The notes beneath the pieces are model-generated. The model was not told the origin of the DNA. It made no database searches and saw nothing but the letters and a program-made list of their open reading frames with translations. The translations under genes were made by a program, and so were the position numbers. Positions 8,981-19,342 of a stretch of DNA of 64,000 nucleotides are shown here, in pieces (the stretch's first letter is position 1; each line of letters opens with the position of its first letter). The stretch spans positions 1 through 64,000 of the forward strand of contig NZ_RKMB01000007.1 in NCBI RefSeq assembly GCF_003797765.1, written 5' to 3'. This DNA is from Ramlibacter sp. WS9 (GTDB taxonomy: Bacteria > Pseudomonadota > Gammaproteobacteria > Burkholderiales > Burkholderiaceae_C).

Positions 8981-9601
8981 ATGGCTGCCGTTCTCAAGGA
9001 CGCCGGCGCCCTGCCGGCGCCCGCCCCCATCCACCAGTTGCACCACTTCGCCTACCGGGCCAAGGACGCCGAGGAAACCCGGCACTTCTATGAAGACATC
9101 CTGGGCTTGCCTCTGTATCACATCATCCAGAGCGACGTCGTCCCCAGCACCGGCGAGTACTGCCCGTACACGCACTTTTTCTTCCGGTTGCAAGATGGGT
9201 CGTTCATCGCCTTCTTCGACCTCGGCAATGACGAAGCCGCGCTGCCTTCGCCCAACACGCCGGCATGGGTCAACCACATTTCCTTCCGGGTCGACTCGCA
9301 ACAGGCCCTGCTCGACATGAAGGCTCGGCTCGAGGCCCACGGCATCGAGGTGCTCGGCGTCACCGACCATCACATCTTTCACAGCATCTATTTCTTCGAC
9401 CCCAACGGCGTGCGGCTGGAACTCACGGCCCAGCTGGCCGACGAATTCCAGATGCTGCAGGAGAGCAAGACGGCCCATGCCCGCCTGGCCGAGTGGACGG
9501 CCCGCAAGGAACGGTGGCGCGCTGACCGCGCCGCCGGCAAGGCGGCCGAGCCGCTCAAGCCGCAACAGAACGACCGCCCGGAATTCGCCCCCTCCAAGTG
9601 A
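8981..9601 (+). CDS. VOC-superfamily (glyoxalase/extradiol dioxygenase-fold) protein
   Basis: This 206-residue protein contains one vicinal-oxygen-chelate domain at about residues 15-150. Candidate metal ligands are His in HQLHHFAY, His in VNHISF, and Glu in RLELT. The C-terminal 50 residues are charged and probably helical. Such proteins act as metal-dependent ring-cleavage dioxygenases, isomerases or lyases. It is followed after six bases by a flavin monooxygenase, so it plausibly handles the hydroxylated aromatic product. The substrate cannot be told from the sequence. The strong Shine-Dalgarno AAGGAG supports the ATG at 8981. Confidence 0.85.
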   Translation: MAAVLKDAGALPAPAPIHQLHHFAYRAKDAEETRHFYEDILGLPLYHIIQSDVVPSTGEYCPYTHFFFRLQDGSFIAFFDLGNDEAALPSPNTPAWVNHISFRVDSQQALLDMKARLEAHGIEVLGVTDHHIFHSIYFFDPNGVRLELTAQLADEFQMLQESKTAHARLAEWTARKERWRADRAAGKAAEPLKPQQNDRPEFAPSK

Positions 9602-9607
9602 ACGCAA

Positions 9608-11326
9608 GTGAGCACGATGGCCTATGAGCAGAGCGCGCTGACGAACAGCTACGAATACGCGCAGGGCAGCGGCTACGTGCTGCCCGAATACCCTTTCGTC
9701 GAACCGCCGGAGATCCGCTCGGGCGAGACCAGCCATCACCCCATCGTCATCGTCGGTGGCGGGCTTGCCGGCTTGACCATGGCCTGCGCCCTGGCACGGT
9801 ACGGGGTGGCCGCGGTGCTGCTCGATGAAGACAACACCGTTGGCGTCAAAGGTGCCTCTTCGCGCGGCATCTGCTACACGCAGAAGTCGCTTGAGATCTT
9901 CGAGCGGCTCGGCGTCTATGAGCGCATCGCCGCCAAAGGCGTCCAGTGGAGCGTGGGGCGAACGTTCGCAGGCCATGACGAGGTCTATTCATTTGACCTG
10001 CGCCAGCAGAGCGCCTATCACCTGTCCAGCCAGCCACCGTTCATCAACATCCAGCAGTTCTACATCGAAGGGTTTCTGGTCGATCGCATCAACGAGCTGG
10101 GGCATGTTCAGTTGCGCTGGAACAACCGTGTGACAGCATTCGAGCAGGACAGCGAAGGCGCGACGCTCACCGTCACCACACCGGCCGGCGACTATCGCCT
10201 GCGTGCCGATCACGTCATCGATGCCACCGGGTCACGCAGCCCGTTTCGCACCTGGGTCGGCGCCTCCGTCACGGCCAAGAAGGGCGACGACCGCTGGTGC
10301 ATCGCCGACGTGCGCTTCAGCAAGCACCCGCCCGTCGAGCGCCATACCTGGATCGAAGCGCCTTTCAACGAGAACCGCGCGGTCTGGCAGCACCTGATGG
10401 GCGACGACGTCTGGCGCATCGACTACCAGATGCCGCCCGACGCCGACCCGGAATACGTGAGCCGCGAGGACGTGGTGCGCGAGCGCCTGGCGCGGCAATT
10501 CGGCGCCGACTGCGAGGTCGAGATCGTTTGGGTGGGCCCGTACGCGTACCGCAGCGAATGCATCGATCACATGCGCCACGGCCGCGTCTTTTTCATGGGC
10601 GACGCCGCCAAGGTCGTGAGTCCGTTCGGTGCGCGCGGCGGCAACACCGGCGTGGCCGATGCCGACAACCTGGCCTGGAAACTTGCCGCGGTTGTGCAGG
10701 GACGGGCCGCGCCGGCCCTTCTGGGCAGCTATCACGAGGAAAGGCATGAGGCCGCCCGCCAGAACGTGCTGGTGACCAACCGCACCGCGCGGTTCCTGCG
10801 GCCCGCCGACGGCGTGGAACGGCTTTTCCGCGACGCGGCACTGGGCCTTGCGCGGAAGTACGAGTTCGCGCGCCAGTTCGTCAACACCGGCCGGATGGCC
10901 GTTGCCAACCCCTACACCCGTTCGAGCGCCTGCGAGGCGACGGGCGGGCTGTCGGTTCAGAACGTGGGTTTCGAATGGACCGACGGCACGCGCGGAACGG
11001 TGAACGATCTCCTGCGCTGGGCTGATGGCCAGCTGCTCCTACTGGTGTTCGGCAACACCGGCCGCGAGGCTCTCGAGCGCGTGCGGGCACTGGCCGAAGC
11101 CGCGCCCTTGCGTTGCGTACAGGTCGTTGGCCCGGATGGCGCCGCTGCCGCGCACGAGCATGTGCGCGATCCACACGGCCACCTGCAGGGCGCCTGCCAC
11201 GTGTTCGGCCATGCGTGGGCCCTGCTGCGGCCCGACAGCTACGTGGTCGCGACCGGTGAGTCCATCGACGCGGATCTCGTCCGCGCCATAGGCAAGGCCG
11301 TAGGCGCATCGGAGAAAGACGCATGA
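9608..11326 (+). CDS. FAD-dependent aromatic monooxygenase (MhpA/PobA-like)
   Basis: This 572-residue class A flavoprotein hydroxylase uses NAD(P)H and O2 to hydroxylate an aromatic ring. It has the N-terminal FAD dinucleotide motif IVIVGGGLAGLTMA (about 46-59), the DG-type segment DHVIDATGSRSPFR, and the second FAD motif GRVFFMGDAAKVVSPFGARG (about 322-341). A C-terminal thioredoxin-like region is typical of the phenol hydroxylase subgroup. It may start at the GTG (9608) or the ATG three codons later. Its stop overlaps the DUF2783 start (ATGA). Substrate is unknown. The nearby VOC protein suggests a phenolic compound. Confidence 0.88.
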   Translation: MSTMAYEQSALTNSYEYAQGSGYVLPEYPFVEPPEIRSGETSHHPIVIVGGGLAGLTMACALARYGVAAVLLDEDNTVGVKGASSRGICYTQKSLEIFERLGVYERIAAKGVQWSVGRTFAGHDEVYSFDLRQQSAYHLSSQPPFINIQQFYIEGFLVDRINELGHVQLRWNNRVTAFEQDSEGATLTVTTPAGDYRLRADHVIDATGSRSPFRTWVGASVTAKKGDDRWCIADVRFSKHPPVERHTWIEAPFNENRAVWQHLMGDDVWRIDYQMPPDADPEYVSREDVVRERLARQFGADCEVEIVWVGPYAYRSECIDHMRHGRVFFMGDAAKVVSPFGARGGNTGVADADNLAWKLAAVVQGRAAPALLGSYHEERHEAARQNVLVTNRTARFLRPADGVERLFRDAALGLARKYEFARQFVNTGRMAVANPYTRSSACEATGGLSVQNVGFEWTDGTRGTVNDLLRWADGQLLLLVFGNTGREALERVRALAEAAPLRCVQVVGPDGAAAAHEHVRDPHGHLQGACHVFGHAWALLRPDSYVVATGESIDADLVRAIGKAVGASEKDA

Positions 11327-11514
11327 TGAAAACAACGCTCCACCTGCAGGACGCCGATGGGTTCTACGAGCTGTTGCTGGACGCCCATCAGGGGCTGTCG
11401 AAAGAGCAGTCCGAACTGCTGAACGCTCGCTTGATCCTGTTGCTGGCCAATCAGGTCGGCGATGCCAAGGTGCTGCAGGAGTGCGTGGAGGCCGCCCGGC
11501 AGGCCGCCCCGTAG
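11323..11514 (+). CDS. DUF2783 family small protein
   Basis: This 63-residue protein matches the small DUF2783 family, which is usually encoded directly after a flavin monooxygenase as here. It is acidic and helical, with LLLDAHQGLSKEQSELLNAR as the most recognisable part. It has no cofactor motif. ATGA overlap with the monooxygenase gene indicates translational coupling and probably a stoichiometric accessory role. This is inference, since the family function is not established. Confidence 0.8.
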   Translation: MMKTTLHLQDADGFYELLLDAHQGLSKEQSELLNARLILLLANQVGDAKVLQECVEAARQAAP

Positions 11515-11602
11515 CCTCGAACGAGCCGCTCACGCGCCCGCATCGGGGGAGCCGGCCAGCGGTTTTGTTATCGTTGAGCCTTTGTTGCACGGTGGGCGAT
11601 AC

Positions 11603-12673
11603 ATGCTTCTGGTCACGGGCGGTTGCGGTTTCATCGGATCGGCGTTCGTCCTGGAATGGCTGCGCCATAGCGACGAGCCGCTGGTCAACCTGGACCTGCT
11701 CACCTATGCGGGGCACCTCGGCAACCTGGCCGGGGTTGCGGAGCATCCTGCCTACCGCTTCGTGCGGGGCGACATCGCCGACGCGGACCTGGTCGGCCGC
11801 CTGCTCGCCGAGCACCGCCCCCGCGCCGTCGTGCATTTCGCGGCGGAAAGCCACGTGGACCGTTCCATCGCAGGCCCGCTGGCCTTCGTCCAGACCAATG
11901 TGCTGGGGACAGCGCGGCTGCTTCAGGCAACCCTGGCCTATTGGGAGTCCTTGCAGCAACCCGAGGCCCGGTCCTTCCGCTTCCTGAACGTTTCGACCGA
12001 CGAGGTCTACGGATCGCTGGAGCCCGACGAGGCGCCGTTCGCGGAAACGCGCCAGTACGAGCCGAACAGCCCCTACTCCGCCTCGAAGGCCGCGGCCGAC
12101 CACATGGTGAGGGCGTGGTTTCACACCTACGGCCTGCCGGGCCTCACGACGCATTGCTCCAACAATTACGGCCCCCGCCAATTTCCCGAAAAGCTCATCC
12201 CCCTGGTGATCCACAACGCCATCAAGGGTCTGCCCCTGCCGGTCTATGGCGATGGCCAGCAGGTGCGCGACTGGCTTCATGTCAATGACCACTGTTCGGC
12301 CATCCGCGCCGTGCTGGAGCGAGGCGCGCCGGGCGAGACGTACAACATCGGCGGGCGCTCGGAGCGCACCAACCTCACCGTCGTCAACACCATCTGTTCG
12401 GCGCTTGACACCTTGCGGCCGCGCGCGGACGGCCGCGGCTATGCAGGCCAGATCACCCACGTGGAGGACCGGCGCGGCCACGACCGCCGCTACGCCATCG
12501 ACGACCGCAAGATCGCGGCACAGCTGGACTGGGGCCCCGCGACCCACTTCGACACCGGAATCCGCGATACGGTGAAGTGGTATCTGGGCAACGCGGCCTG
12601 GGTCGAGTCGGTCACCAGCGGCAGCTATCGCCAGTGGATCGAACAGCAATACCCCACGCCCCGCGGCGCCTGA
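11603..12673 (+). CDS. rfbB: dTDP-glucose 4,6-dehydratase
   Basis: The enzyme converts dTDP-glucose to dTDP-4-keto-6-deoxyglucose, the second step of dTDP-rhamnose synthesis. The 356-residue extended-SDR protein has the NAD motif TGGCGFIG (5-12), the catalytic Thr-Asp-Glu (T132, D133, E134) and YxxxK (Y158, K162). I chose the ATG at 11603 because the next 12 residues form the Rossmann strand. An upstream in-frame extension has no family similarity. rfbA follows four bases after the stop. The usual rfbD is absent from this cluster. Confidence 0.95.
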   Translation: MLLVTGGCGFIGSAFVLEWLRHSDEPLVNLDLLTYAGHLGNLAGVAEHPAYRFVRGDIADADLVGRLLAEHRPRAVVHFAAESHVDRSIAGPLAFVQTNVLGTARLLQATLAYWESLQQPEARSFRFLNVSTDEVYGSLEPDEAPFAETRQYEPNSPYSASKAAADHMVRAWFHTYGLPGLTTHCSNNYGPRQFPEKLIPLVIHNAIKGLPLPVYGDGQQVRDWLHVNDHCSAIRAVLERGAPGETYNIGGRSERTNLTVVNTICSALDTLRPRADGRGYAGQITHVEDRRGHDRRYAIDDRKIAAQLDWGPATHFDTGIRDTVKWYLGNAAWVESVTSGSYRQWIEQQYPTPRGA

Positions 12674-12677
12674 CCGG

Positions 12678-13580
12678 ATGCACATGAGTTCTACGACCCG
12701 ACCCCGCAAAGGCATCGTTCTCGCAGGCGGCGCCGGCACCCGGCTGCACCCGGCCACATTGGCCATATCCAAGCAGTTGCTGCCCGTGTTCGACAAGCCG
12801 ATGGTGTACTACCCACTGGCCACGCTCATGCTCGCCGGCATCCGCGAAGTGCTGATCATCAGCACGCCGCAGGACACGCCGCGCTTCGAACAATTGCTGG
12901 GCGACGGGCGCTCCTGGGGCATGAAGATCAGCTATGCCGTGCAGCCGCGACCCGAAGGCCTGGCCCAGGCCTTCCTGATCGGCAGGGATTTCCTGGCCGG
13001 CGGGCCCAGCGCGCTGGTGCTGGGCGACAACATCTTCTTCGGCCACGACCTCGTTCGCCTGCTGGCGCAAGCGAATGCGCAGGAAAGCGGCGCGACCGTC
13101 TTTGCCTATCACGTCAAAGATCCGGAGCGCTACGGCGTCGTGGCATTCGACGCGCACGGCGGTGCGACATCGATCGAGGAAAAACCGAGCCAGCCGCAGA
13201 GCAACTATGCGGTCACCGGCCTGTACTTTTACGACGAACATGTTTGCGACATCGCGGCCGCCGTCAAGCCGTCGGCGCGCGGCGAACTGGAAATCACGAC
13301 CGTCAACCAGGAGTACCTGGCGCGCGGCCAGTTGCGCGTACAGACCATGGGACGAGGTTTCGCCTGGCTGGACACCGGGACGCACGAGAGCCTGCTGGAG
13401 GCGTCGCACTTCATCCAGACCCTCGAAAAACGCCAGGGCCTGAAGGTTGCGTGCCCCGAAGAAATCGCCTGGCGCAGCCAATGGATCACCACCGGGCAGT
13501 TGCTGCAGTTGGCCGAGCCTTTGGGCAAGAGCGGCTACGGCGAGTACCTGCGCGCGCTGGTCGACGAGGACCGTTCATGA
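12678..13580 (+). CDS. rfbA: glucose-1-phosphate thymidylyltransferase
   Basis: The enzyme makes dTDP-glucose from dTTP and glucose-1-phosphate, the first step of dTDP-rhamnose synthesis. The 300-residue protein shows the nucleotide-binding signature GGAGTRLHP (17-25), the [11 protein letters not shown] substrate loop and the metal site in [12 protein letters not shown]. Length fits RmlA. It may start at 12678 or at the ATG two codons later. Its stop overlaps the rfbC ATG (ATGA). Confidence 0.95.
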   Translation: MHMSSTTRPRKGIVLAGGAGTRLHPATLAISKQLLPVFDKPMVYYPLATLMLAGIREVLIISTPQDTPRFEQLLGDGRSWGMKISYAVQPRPEGLAQAFLIGRDFLAGGPSALVLGDNIFFGHDLVRLLAQANAQESGATVFAYHVKDPERYGVVAFDAHGGATSIEEKPSQPQSNYAVTGLYFYDEHVCDIAAAVKPSARGELEITTVNQEYLARGQLRVQTMGRGFAWLDTGTHESLLEASHFIQTLEKRQGLKVACPEEIAWRSQWITTGQLLQLAEPLGKSGYGEYLRALVDEDRS

Positions 13581-14134
13581 TCAAGGTCACGCCCACCCGC
13601 CTGCCGGAAGTGCTCGTCGTCGAGCCCAAGGTGTTCGGCGACGAGCGCGGGTTCTTCACCGAAAGCTGGAACCAGCAGCGCTTCGACGAGGCCACGGGCG
13701 TCACCGCCCGGTTCGTCCAGGACAACCAATCGCGATCCGCCGGGGGCGTGCTGCGCGGCATTCACTACCAGGTCCGGCAGCCGCAGGGCAAGCTCGTTCG
13801 GGTGTTGGCCGGCCGCGTGTTCGACGTGGCCGTGGACTTGCGCCGCTCATCTCCCACTCTCGGCCACTGGGCCGGCGTCGAACTGACCTCCGACAACATG
13901 CACCAGCTCTGGATTCCGCCGGGGTTCGGCCATGGCTTCCTGGTGCTTTCACGCTTTGCCGACCTTTTGTACAAAACGACCGACTACTACGCGCCCGAGC
14001 ATGAACGGGCACTTGCGTGGAACGACCGGCGCGTGGGCATCCGATGGCCGCTGGGTGACGTCCCGCGCGAGCCGATCCTGTCCGGCAAAGACGCTGCGGC
14101 GCCCTCCTGGGACGCTTGCGAGCTGTTCGACTAG
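13577..14134 (+). CDS. rfbC: dTDP-4-dehydrorhamnose 3,5-epimerase
   Basis: The enzyme epimerises dTDP-4-keto-6-deoxyglucose at C3 and C5. The 185-residue cupin-fold protein has the conserved GVLRGIHYQ with catalytic His63, the Lys72 substrate contact, and Tyr132 in LLYKTTDYY. The start ATG overlaps the rfbA stop, and a longer upstream open frame belongs to rfbA in another frame. A terminator lies 56 nt after the stop. The reductase RfbD, which would complete dTDP-L-rhamnose, is not in the cluster. Confidence 0.95.
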   Translation: MIKVTPTRLPEVLVVEPKVFGDERGFFTESWNQQRFDEATGVTARFVQDNQSRSAGGVLRGIHYQVRQPQGKLVRVLAGRVFDVAVDLRRSSPTLGHWAGVELTSDNMHQLWIPPGFGHGFLVLSRFADLLYKTTDYYAPEHERALAWNDRRVGIRWPLGDVPREPILSGKDAAAPSWDACELFD

Positions 14135-14189
14135 GCCCCAAGGCGACGCCGGGCGCGTCGGGCGAATAAAATGAGTGACGTGACTGTCG

Positions 14190-14214
14190 GCGGCATCGAT
14201 CGATGCCGCTTTTT
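14190..14214 (+). terminator. intrinsic terminator after rfbBAC
   Basis: A perfect 20-base palindrome (14190-14209, half-site GCGGCATCGA) is followed directly by five T. It ends the rfb transcript. It lies before the ATG at 14231, so it argues against the alternative upstream valS start at 14171, whose reading would run through the hairpin. Confidence 0.85.
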
Positions 14215-14230
14215 GATTCTGCCTATCCCC

Positions 14231-17053
14231 ATGAGCGAAACGCCCCAGCAACCCGGCCTGAACAGCCTGTCCAAATCATTCGAACCCGCCGCCATCGAGG
14301 CGAAGTGGGGGCCGTTGTGGGAAGAGCGCGGCTACGGCCGTGCCGGCCACCGCGGCACGGGTGAATCCCAGGCCGGTGAACCCGCCTTCGCCATCCAGCT
14401 GCCGCCGCCCAACGTGACCGGCACTCTGCACATGGGCCATGCGTTCAACCAGACGATCATGGACAGCCTCGCGCGCTATCACCGCATGCGCGGCTTCAAT
14501 ACGCTGTGGGTCCCGGGCACCGACCATGCGGGCATCGCCACCCAGATCGTGGTGGAACGCCAGTTGCAGGAGCAGGGCCAATCTCGCCACGATCTCGGCC
14601 GCAAGAACTTCGTCTCGAAGGTCTGGGAGTGGAAGGAAAAGTCCGGCGTCACCATCACGACGCAGATGCGCCGCATGGGCGACAGCGTGGACTGGTCGCG
14701 CGAGTACTTCACGATGGACGAAGGCCTGTCGAAGATCGTCACGCTCACCTTCGTGCAGTTGTACGAGCAGGGCCTGATCTACCGCGGAAAGCGCCTGGTG
14801 AACTGGGATCCGGAACTCAAGACGGCCGTGAGCGACCTGGAAGTGGTGAGCGAGGAGGAAGACGGCTTCCTCTGGCACATCAGCTACCCGCTGGTGGACG
14901 GATCCGGCGCCCTCGTGGTCGCGACGACGCGGCCCGAGACCATGCTGGGCGACGTCGCGGTGATGGTCCATCCCGAGGACGATCGCTACAAGCACCTGAT
15001 CGGCAAGCTCGTGAAGTTGCCGCTGTGCGATCGCGACATCCCTGTGATCGCTGACGAGTACGTCGACAAGGAATTCGGTACCGGCGTCGTGAAGGTCACG
15101 CCCGCCCACGACGCGAACGACTACGCCGTCGGCCAACGGCACCAGTTGCCCATCATCGGCGTGCTGACGCTCGACGCAAAGATCAACGACAACGCCCCCG
15201 CGAAGTACCGCGGCCTGGATCGTTTCGTTGCGCGCAAGCAGGTCGTCGCCGACTTGGACGCGCTCGGCCTGCTGGTCGAAACCAAGAAGCACAAGCTCAC
15301 GGTCCCGCGTTGCGAGCGCACCGGCCAGATCATCGAGCCCATGCTCACGGACCAGTGGTTCGTCGCCATGAGCAAGGTGAGCGACAAGGACCCGACGGGC
15401 AAGTCGATCGCGCAGAAGGCGATCGACGCTGTGCAGTCGGGCGCGGTGAGCTTCGTGCCGGAGAACTGGGTCAACACCTACAACCAGTGGATGAACAACA
15501 TCCAGGACTGGTGCATCTCGCGCCAGCTGTGGTGGGGCCATCAGATCCCGGCCTGGTATGACGAAGACGGCAACGTCTACGTCGCCAAGGACGAGGCGCA
15601 AGCCCAGGCCCAGGCGCCCGGCAAGAAGCTGCGCCGCGACGAGGACGTGCTGGACACCTGGTACTCGTCGGCCCTCGTACCCTTCTCGACACTGGGCTGG
15701 CCCGAGAAGACGAAGGACCTGGACCTGTACCTGCCTTCTTCGGTGCTGGTGACCGGCTACGACATCATCTTTTTCTGGGTCGCCCGGATGATCATGATGA
15801 CGACGCACTTCACCGGCCAGGTGCCCTTCCGCCATGTCTACATCCACGGCCTGGTGCGCGACTCGCACGGCAAGAAGATGAGCAAGTCCGAAGGCAACGT
15901 GCTCGACCCCGTGGACCTGATCGACGGCATCTCCCTTGCCCCGCTGCTGGACAAGCGCACCACCGGTCTGCGCCGGCCGGAAACGGCGCCGGCCGTGCGC
16001 AAGAACACCGAGAAGGAATTCCCGGAAGGCATCCCGGCTTTCGGCGCCGACGCATTGCGCTTCACGTTCGCGTCCCTCGCCTCGCTGGGCCGCAGCATCA
16101 ACTTCGACGCCAAGCGCTGCGAGGGCTACCGCAACTTCTGCAACAAGCTCTGGAACGCCACGCGCTTCGTGCTGATGAACTGCGAGGGCCATGACCTGGT
16201 CGAGCAGGACAGCACGCTTACCGATGCCGACCATTGGATCGTTTCCACGCTGCAGCGGGTGGAAGCCGAGGTGGCGAAGGGCTTCGCCGAGTACCGCCTG
16301 GACAACGTCGCCAACACCCTCTACCAGTTCGTGTGGGACGAGTTCTGCGACTGGTACCTGGAGATCGCCAAGGTGCAGATCCAGACGGGCGATGCGGCGC
16401 AACAGCGCGGCACTCGCCGTACGCTGATCCGCGTGTTGGAAGCGATCTTGCGTCTTGCGCACCCGGTGATCCCATTCATCACCGAGGAGCTGTGGCAAAC
16501 CGTGGGGCCCATCGCCGGCAAGACCGGGGACTCGATCAGCGTCGCGCCCTACCCGGCCACCAATGCCGCTGCGATCAACACAGAGGCCGAGGCTTATGTT
16601 GCCCGCCTGAAATCCGTGGTCGTTGCGTGCCGCACTTTGCGTGGAGAGATGAATGTCGCCCCCAGTACCCGGCTGCCGGCCTATGTGCTGGGCGATGCCT
16701 CGTTCATGCGCCAAGCGGCACCTGTTCTTCAGGCCCTCGCCAAGCTGAGCGAAGTCAAGGTCTTCGAGGACGAGGCTTCGTGGGCCGCCGCCTCAAAGGC
16801 TGCGCCGGTGGCAGTGGCGGGTGAAGCGCGGATGTGCCTGTACATGGAGATCGACGTGGCGGCCGAGAAGACCCGCATCGGCAAGGAAGTCGCCCGCTTG
16901 CAAGGCGAGCTGGCCAAGGCCCAGGGTAAGCTGTCCAACGAAGCCTTCGTAGCCAAGGCGCCGCCAGCGGTGATCGATCAGGAGCGCAAGCGAATCGCCG
17001 ATTTCACGGCCACCATGGGCAAGCTGCAGGACCAGTTGAAGCGTCTGGGCTAA
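14231..17053 (+). CDS. valS: valyl-tRNA synthetase
   Basis: The enzyme charges tRNA-Val. The 940-residue class I synthetase has the HIGH motif as HMGH (67-70, within [13 protein letters not shown]), the KMSKS loop in [10 protein letters not shown], an editing domain between them, and the anticodon-binding and C-terminal coiled-coil tRNA-arm regions that end the protein. The start at 14231 gives the family N-terminus. The earlier ATG at 14171 lies upstream of the terminator hairpin. valS stands alone and converges with the dehydrogenase homologue at 17068. Confidence 0.96.
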   Translation: MSETPQQPGLNSLSKSFEPAAIEAKWGPLWEERGYGRAGHRGTGESQAGEPAFAIQLPPPNVTGTLHMGHAFNQTIMDSLARYHRMRGFNTLWVPGTDHAGIATQIVVERQLQEQGQSRHDLGRKNFVSKVWEWKEKSGVTITTQMRRMGDSVDWSREYFTMDEGLSKIVTLTFVQLYEQGLIYRGKRLVNWDPELKTAVSDLEVVSEEEDGFLWHISYPLVDGSGALVVATTRPETMLGDVAVMVHPEDDRYKHLIGKLVKLPLCDRDIPVIADEYVDKEFGTGVVKVTPAHDANDYAVGQRHQLPIIGVLTLDAKINDNAPAKYRGLDRFVARKQVVADLDALGLLVETKKHKLTVPRCERTGQIIEPMLTDQWFVAMSKVSDKDPTGKSIAQKAIDAVQSGAVSFVPENWVNTYNQWMNNIQDWCISRQLWWGHQIPAWYDEDGNVYVAKDEAQAQAQAPGKKLRRDEDVLDTWYSSALVPFSTLGWPEKTKDLDLYLPSSVLVTGYDIIFFWVARMIMMTTHFTGQVPFRHVYIHGLVRDSHGKKMSKSEGNVLDPVDLIDGISLAPLLDKRTTGLRRPETAPAVRKNTEKEFPEGIPAFGADALRFTFASLASLGRSINFDAKRCEGYRNFCNKLWNATRFVLMNCEGHDLVEQDSTLTDADHWIVSTLQRVEAEVAKGFAEYRLDNVANTLYQFVWDEFCDWYLEIAKVQIQTGDAAQQRGTRRTLIRVLEAILRLAHPVIPFITEELWQTVGPIAGKTGDSISVAPYPATNAAAINTEAEAYVARLKSVVVACRTLRGEMNVAPSTRLPAYVLGDASFMRQAAPVLQALAKLSEVKVFEDEASWAAASKAAPVAVAGEARMCLYMEIDVAAEKTRIGKEVARLQGELAKAQGKLSNEAFVAKAPPAVIDQERKRIADFTATMGKLQDQLKRLG

Positions 17054-17067
17054 TACCCGCAGGGCAC

Positions 17068-18081
17068 CTATCTAATGATGAATTGGGGCGTTTTTGGCCC
17101 CGTGTTTCCGCCCGTGCCGTCCAGTTCCATAGGCCCGCTCGCCAGCTGATCGAGCTGGCTGAGGCGCGGCGCGGCCAGCGTTTCATGGATGCGATGCGCG
17201 ACGTACCAACTGGCACGTAACCGCGACTCGCGCGTATGCGAGCCCAGCCGCGGCGTGAGGAAGAGGTTGCTCAGCTCGTGCAACGGCGAGCCTTTCGAGG
17301 CGAAGCCTGACTCCGCACCATCCAGCATGCAGGCCTCGATACGGCCATCGGACAGCGCGCTGGCGAGCGCTTCTGCGTCGAACAGGTGGGAGCGGCTGAT
17401 ACCCACCCAGAGCTGCCCCTGCTTGCAATGCGCGAGCATCTTGTCGTTGATGAAGCCCTGGTAGCGCGACGCATACATCACCTGGACGGAGATCGCGTCC
17501 GCGTGCGACATGAGCTCCTGCAGGCTCACGGGCTGAACCTGCAGGCGGCTCCAGATCGGCGCCGTGTGGTGGACAGCGGGGTCATACCCGATCAGCTTGG
17601 CGCCCAGCGCGTGCAGCATCAATGCCAGGGTATGGGCCGTGGGCGCGAGGCCGAAGATGCCGACCACACTGCCGTTGAGCTCGCGGCCGAGCCGGATGTC
17701 CGCATGCCGGTCGCCGATGAGTGAAGAGCCGATTCCACGGCGGTACAGCAGCAGCAAGCTTGCCAGCAGGTATTCGGCATTGGAGCGCACATTGGCGGTG
17801 GTGGCCTGGATCACGCGGACCTTGCGCTCGCGGCAGGCTTCCAGGTCGGTGTTGTCGGTTCCGACGTGCATGCGGGCCACAGCCTTGAGCATCGGCGCGA
17901 AATCGAGGAATTCCTGGGTGACCACGACCTTGCGCGGCAACACCACGGCTTGAGCTTTGTAGGCCGCCTTGCGCAGGGCGACGGGTTCTGCCGCCAACTC
18001 CGGACGGCACTCGACCGAATGACGTGCCTCGAGCCACGAAAGGGCCTCGGGAACCAGCCGTTCGAGAAGTAAGATGTCCAC
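17068..18081 (-). CDS. degenerate D-isomer 2-hydroxyacid dehydrogenase homologue
   Basis: The 337-residue protein aligns with D-2-hydroxyacid/3-phosphoglycerate dehydrogenases over its whole length, but key motifs are altered. The dinucleotide loop GxGxxG is GIFGLAPTA (141-149), although Asp after strand two is kept (YDP, 167-168). The catalytic arginine is present (R230 in GISRSHLFD). The active-site His of the usual TPHxG is Arg (TPRLGSHT, 277-283). NAD binding and catalysis are therefore doubtful. The protein may be a regulatory or divergent relative. It is divergent from galU with about 106 nt between them. Confidence 0.75.
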   Translation of the reverse strand: MDILLLERLVPEALSWLEARHSVECRPELAAEPVALRKAAYKAQAVVLPRKVVVTQEFLDFAPMLKAVARMHVGTDNTDLEACRERKVRVIQATTANVRSNAEYLLASLLLLYRRGIGSSLIGDRHADIRLGRELNGSVVGIFGLAPTAHTLALMLHALGAKLIGYDPAVHHTAPIWSRLQVQPVSLQELMSHADAISVQVMYASRYQGFINDKMLAHCKQGQLWVGISRSHLFDAEALASALSDGRIEACMLDGAESGFASKGSPLHELSNLFLTPRLGSHTRESRLRASWYVAHRIHETLAAPRLSQLDQLASGPMELDGTGGNTGPKTPQFIIR

Positions 18082-18187
18082 CGGGGTTGCGTCCTTGTCT
18101 TACAAAAGCCCCTGGCTTTTGGCCAGATAGTCGGAGCTCGTGGCCCCAGAATTGGGCAAACTTTAGCGGTAATTGTTGAGCAAGTCG

Positions 18188-19081
18188 ATGAACAAAGTCA
18201 CAAAAATTAACAAGGCCGTTTTTCCCGTGGCCGGACTCGGAACCCGTTTTCTGCCGGCCACCAAGGCGCAGCCCAAGGAAATGCTCCCGATCGTCGACAA
18301 GCCCCTCATCCAGTACGCCGTGGAAGAGGCTTACGCCGCCGGGATTCGGCACATGATTTTCGTGACAGGCCGCAACAAACGTGCCATCGAAGATCACTTC
18401 GACACGGCCTACGAGCTGGAGAGCGAACTCGAGGCTTCGAACAAGGATGAATTGCTGCGCGCCGTGCGCGCCATGCATCCGGACGACATGGATTGCTCCT
18501 ATGTGCGGCAGCCGCGTTCGCTGGGCCTGGGCCATGCGGTGCTGTGCGCCCAGCCGCTGGTGGGCAACGAGCCCTTTGCCGTGCTCCTGGCCGACGACCT
18601 GATGTGCGGCGAGGACGATGGCCCCTCGGTACTGACGCAAATGGTCGACGTTTTCCAGGAAATACCGACATCTTTGTTAGCCGTCCAGGAGGTTCCCCTC
18701 GACCACGTCCAGCGCTACGGCATCGTCGCGGGCAAGCCGGCCGGCGACCGCATCCTCAAGGTCGACCGGATGGTCGAGAAACCCAAGCCCCAGGATGCGC
18801 CTTCGCGCATGGGTGTGGCGGGCCGGTACATCCTGACGCCAGGGGTCTTCGAGCACATCCGCAACAACCCACGCGGCGCCGGCGGCGAGATCCAATTGAC
18901 CGACGGCATTGCCAAACTCATGGCGACGGAAGGCGTGCACGCTTACCAGTACTGGGGCAAGCGCTACGACTGCGGCAGCAAGCAGGGCTTCCTGGAAGCC
19001 ACAGTGGAATTGGCGTTGAAGCACGCCGAGGTCGGCCCCGGCTTCCAGGAGTACCTGCGCACTTTGTCGACGCGCGCCTGA
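18188..19081 (+). CDS. galU: UTP-glucose-1-phosphate uridylyltransferase
   Basis: The enzyme makes UDP-glucose for surface polysaccharides. The 297-residue protein has the signature [20 protein letters not shown] near the N-terminus, the uridine-binding [12 protein letters not shown], and Lys in [12 protein letters not shown] chose the ATG at 18188. An in-frame TTG at 18173 would add five residues. Neither start has a strong ribosome binding site. It works in the same sugar-nucleotide area as rfbBAC upstream. Confidence 0.95.
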   Translation: MNKVTKINKAVFPVAGLGTRFLPATKAQPKEMLPIVDKPLIQYAVEEAYAAGIRHMIFVTGRNKRAIEDHFDTAYELESELEASNKDELLRAVRAMHPDDMDCSYVRQPRSLGLGHAVLCAQPLVGNEPFAVLLADDLMCGEDDGPSVLTQMVDVFQEIPTSLLAVQEVPLDHVQRYGIVAGKPAGDRILKVDRMVEKPKPQDAPSRMGVAGRYILTPGVFEHIRNNPRGAGGEIQLTDGIAKLMATEGVHAYQYWGKRYDCGSKQGFLEATVELALKHAEVGPGFQEYLRTLSTRA

Positions 19082-19100
19082 CGCGGTCTTTTCCTGTCTG

Positions 19101-19328
19101 TCAGCGCCGCTTGAGCACGTGGATGAACTCCGCGCCGACGGTGCGCTGCTCGATCAACTCATTGCCGGTCTGCTTGGCAAACGCCTGGAAGTCGCGAAGC
19201 GAACCCGCGTCCGTCGACACCACCTGGAGCACTTGGCCACTCTGCATGTCCGTCAGCGCCTTCTTGGCCTTGAGGATGGGCAGCGGGCAGTTCAAGCCGC
19301 GGGTGTCGATTTCCTTGTCGATGTTCAT
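19101..19328 (-). CDS. TusA-family sulfurtransferase
   Basis: This 75-residue protein has the TusA/SirA fold signature with the persulfide-carrying cysteine in GLNCPLPILKAKKAL (CPxP, C14). Family members carry sulfur for tRNA thiolation or cofactor synthesis, or are paralogues of unknown partner. It is encoded 14 nt after a Nudix hydrolase and in the same direction as cysM, so it is probably the last gene of a cysM-nudix-tusA operon. The sulfur link between cysteine synthase and a sulfur carrier is suggestive only. Confidence 0.88.
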   Translation of the reverse strand: MNIDKEIDTRGLNCPLPILKAKKALTDMQSGQVLQVVSTDAGSLRDFQAFAKQTGNELIEQRTVGAEFIHVLKRR

Positions 19329-19342
19329 GGAGGCTTTCTTCG

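Noticed and set aside
14276..16714. Long minus-strand open frame opposite valS
   Set aside because: It is the antisense shadow of a high-GC gene. It has His/Asp/Arg-rich low-complexity sequence and no family resemblance, while the plus strand is clearly ValS.
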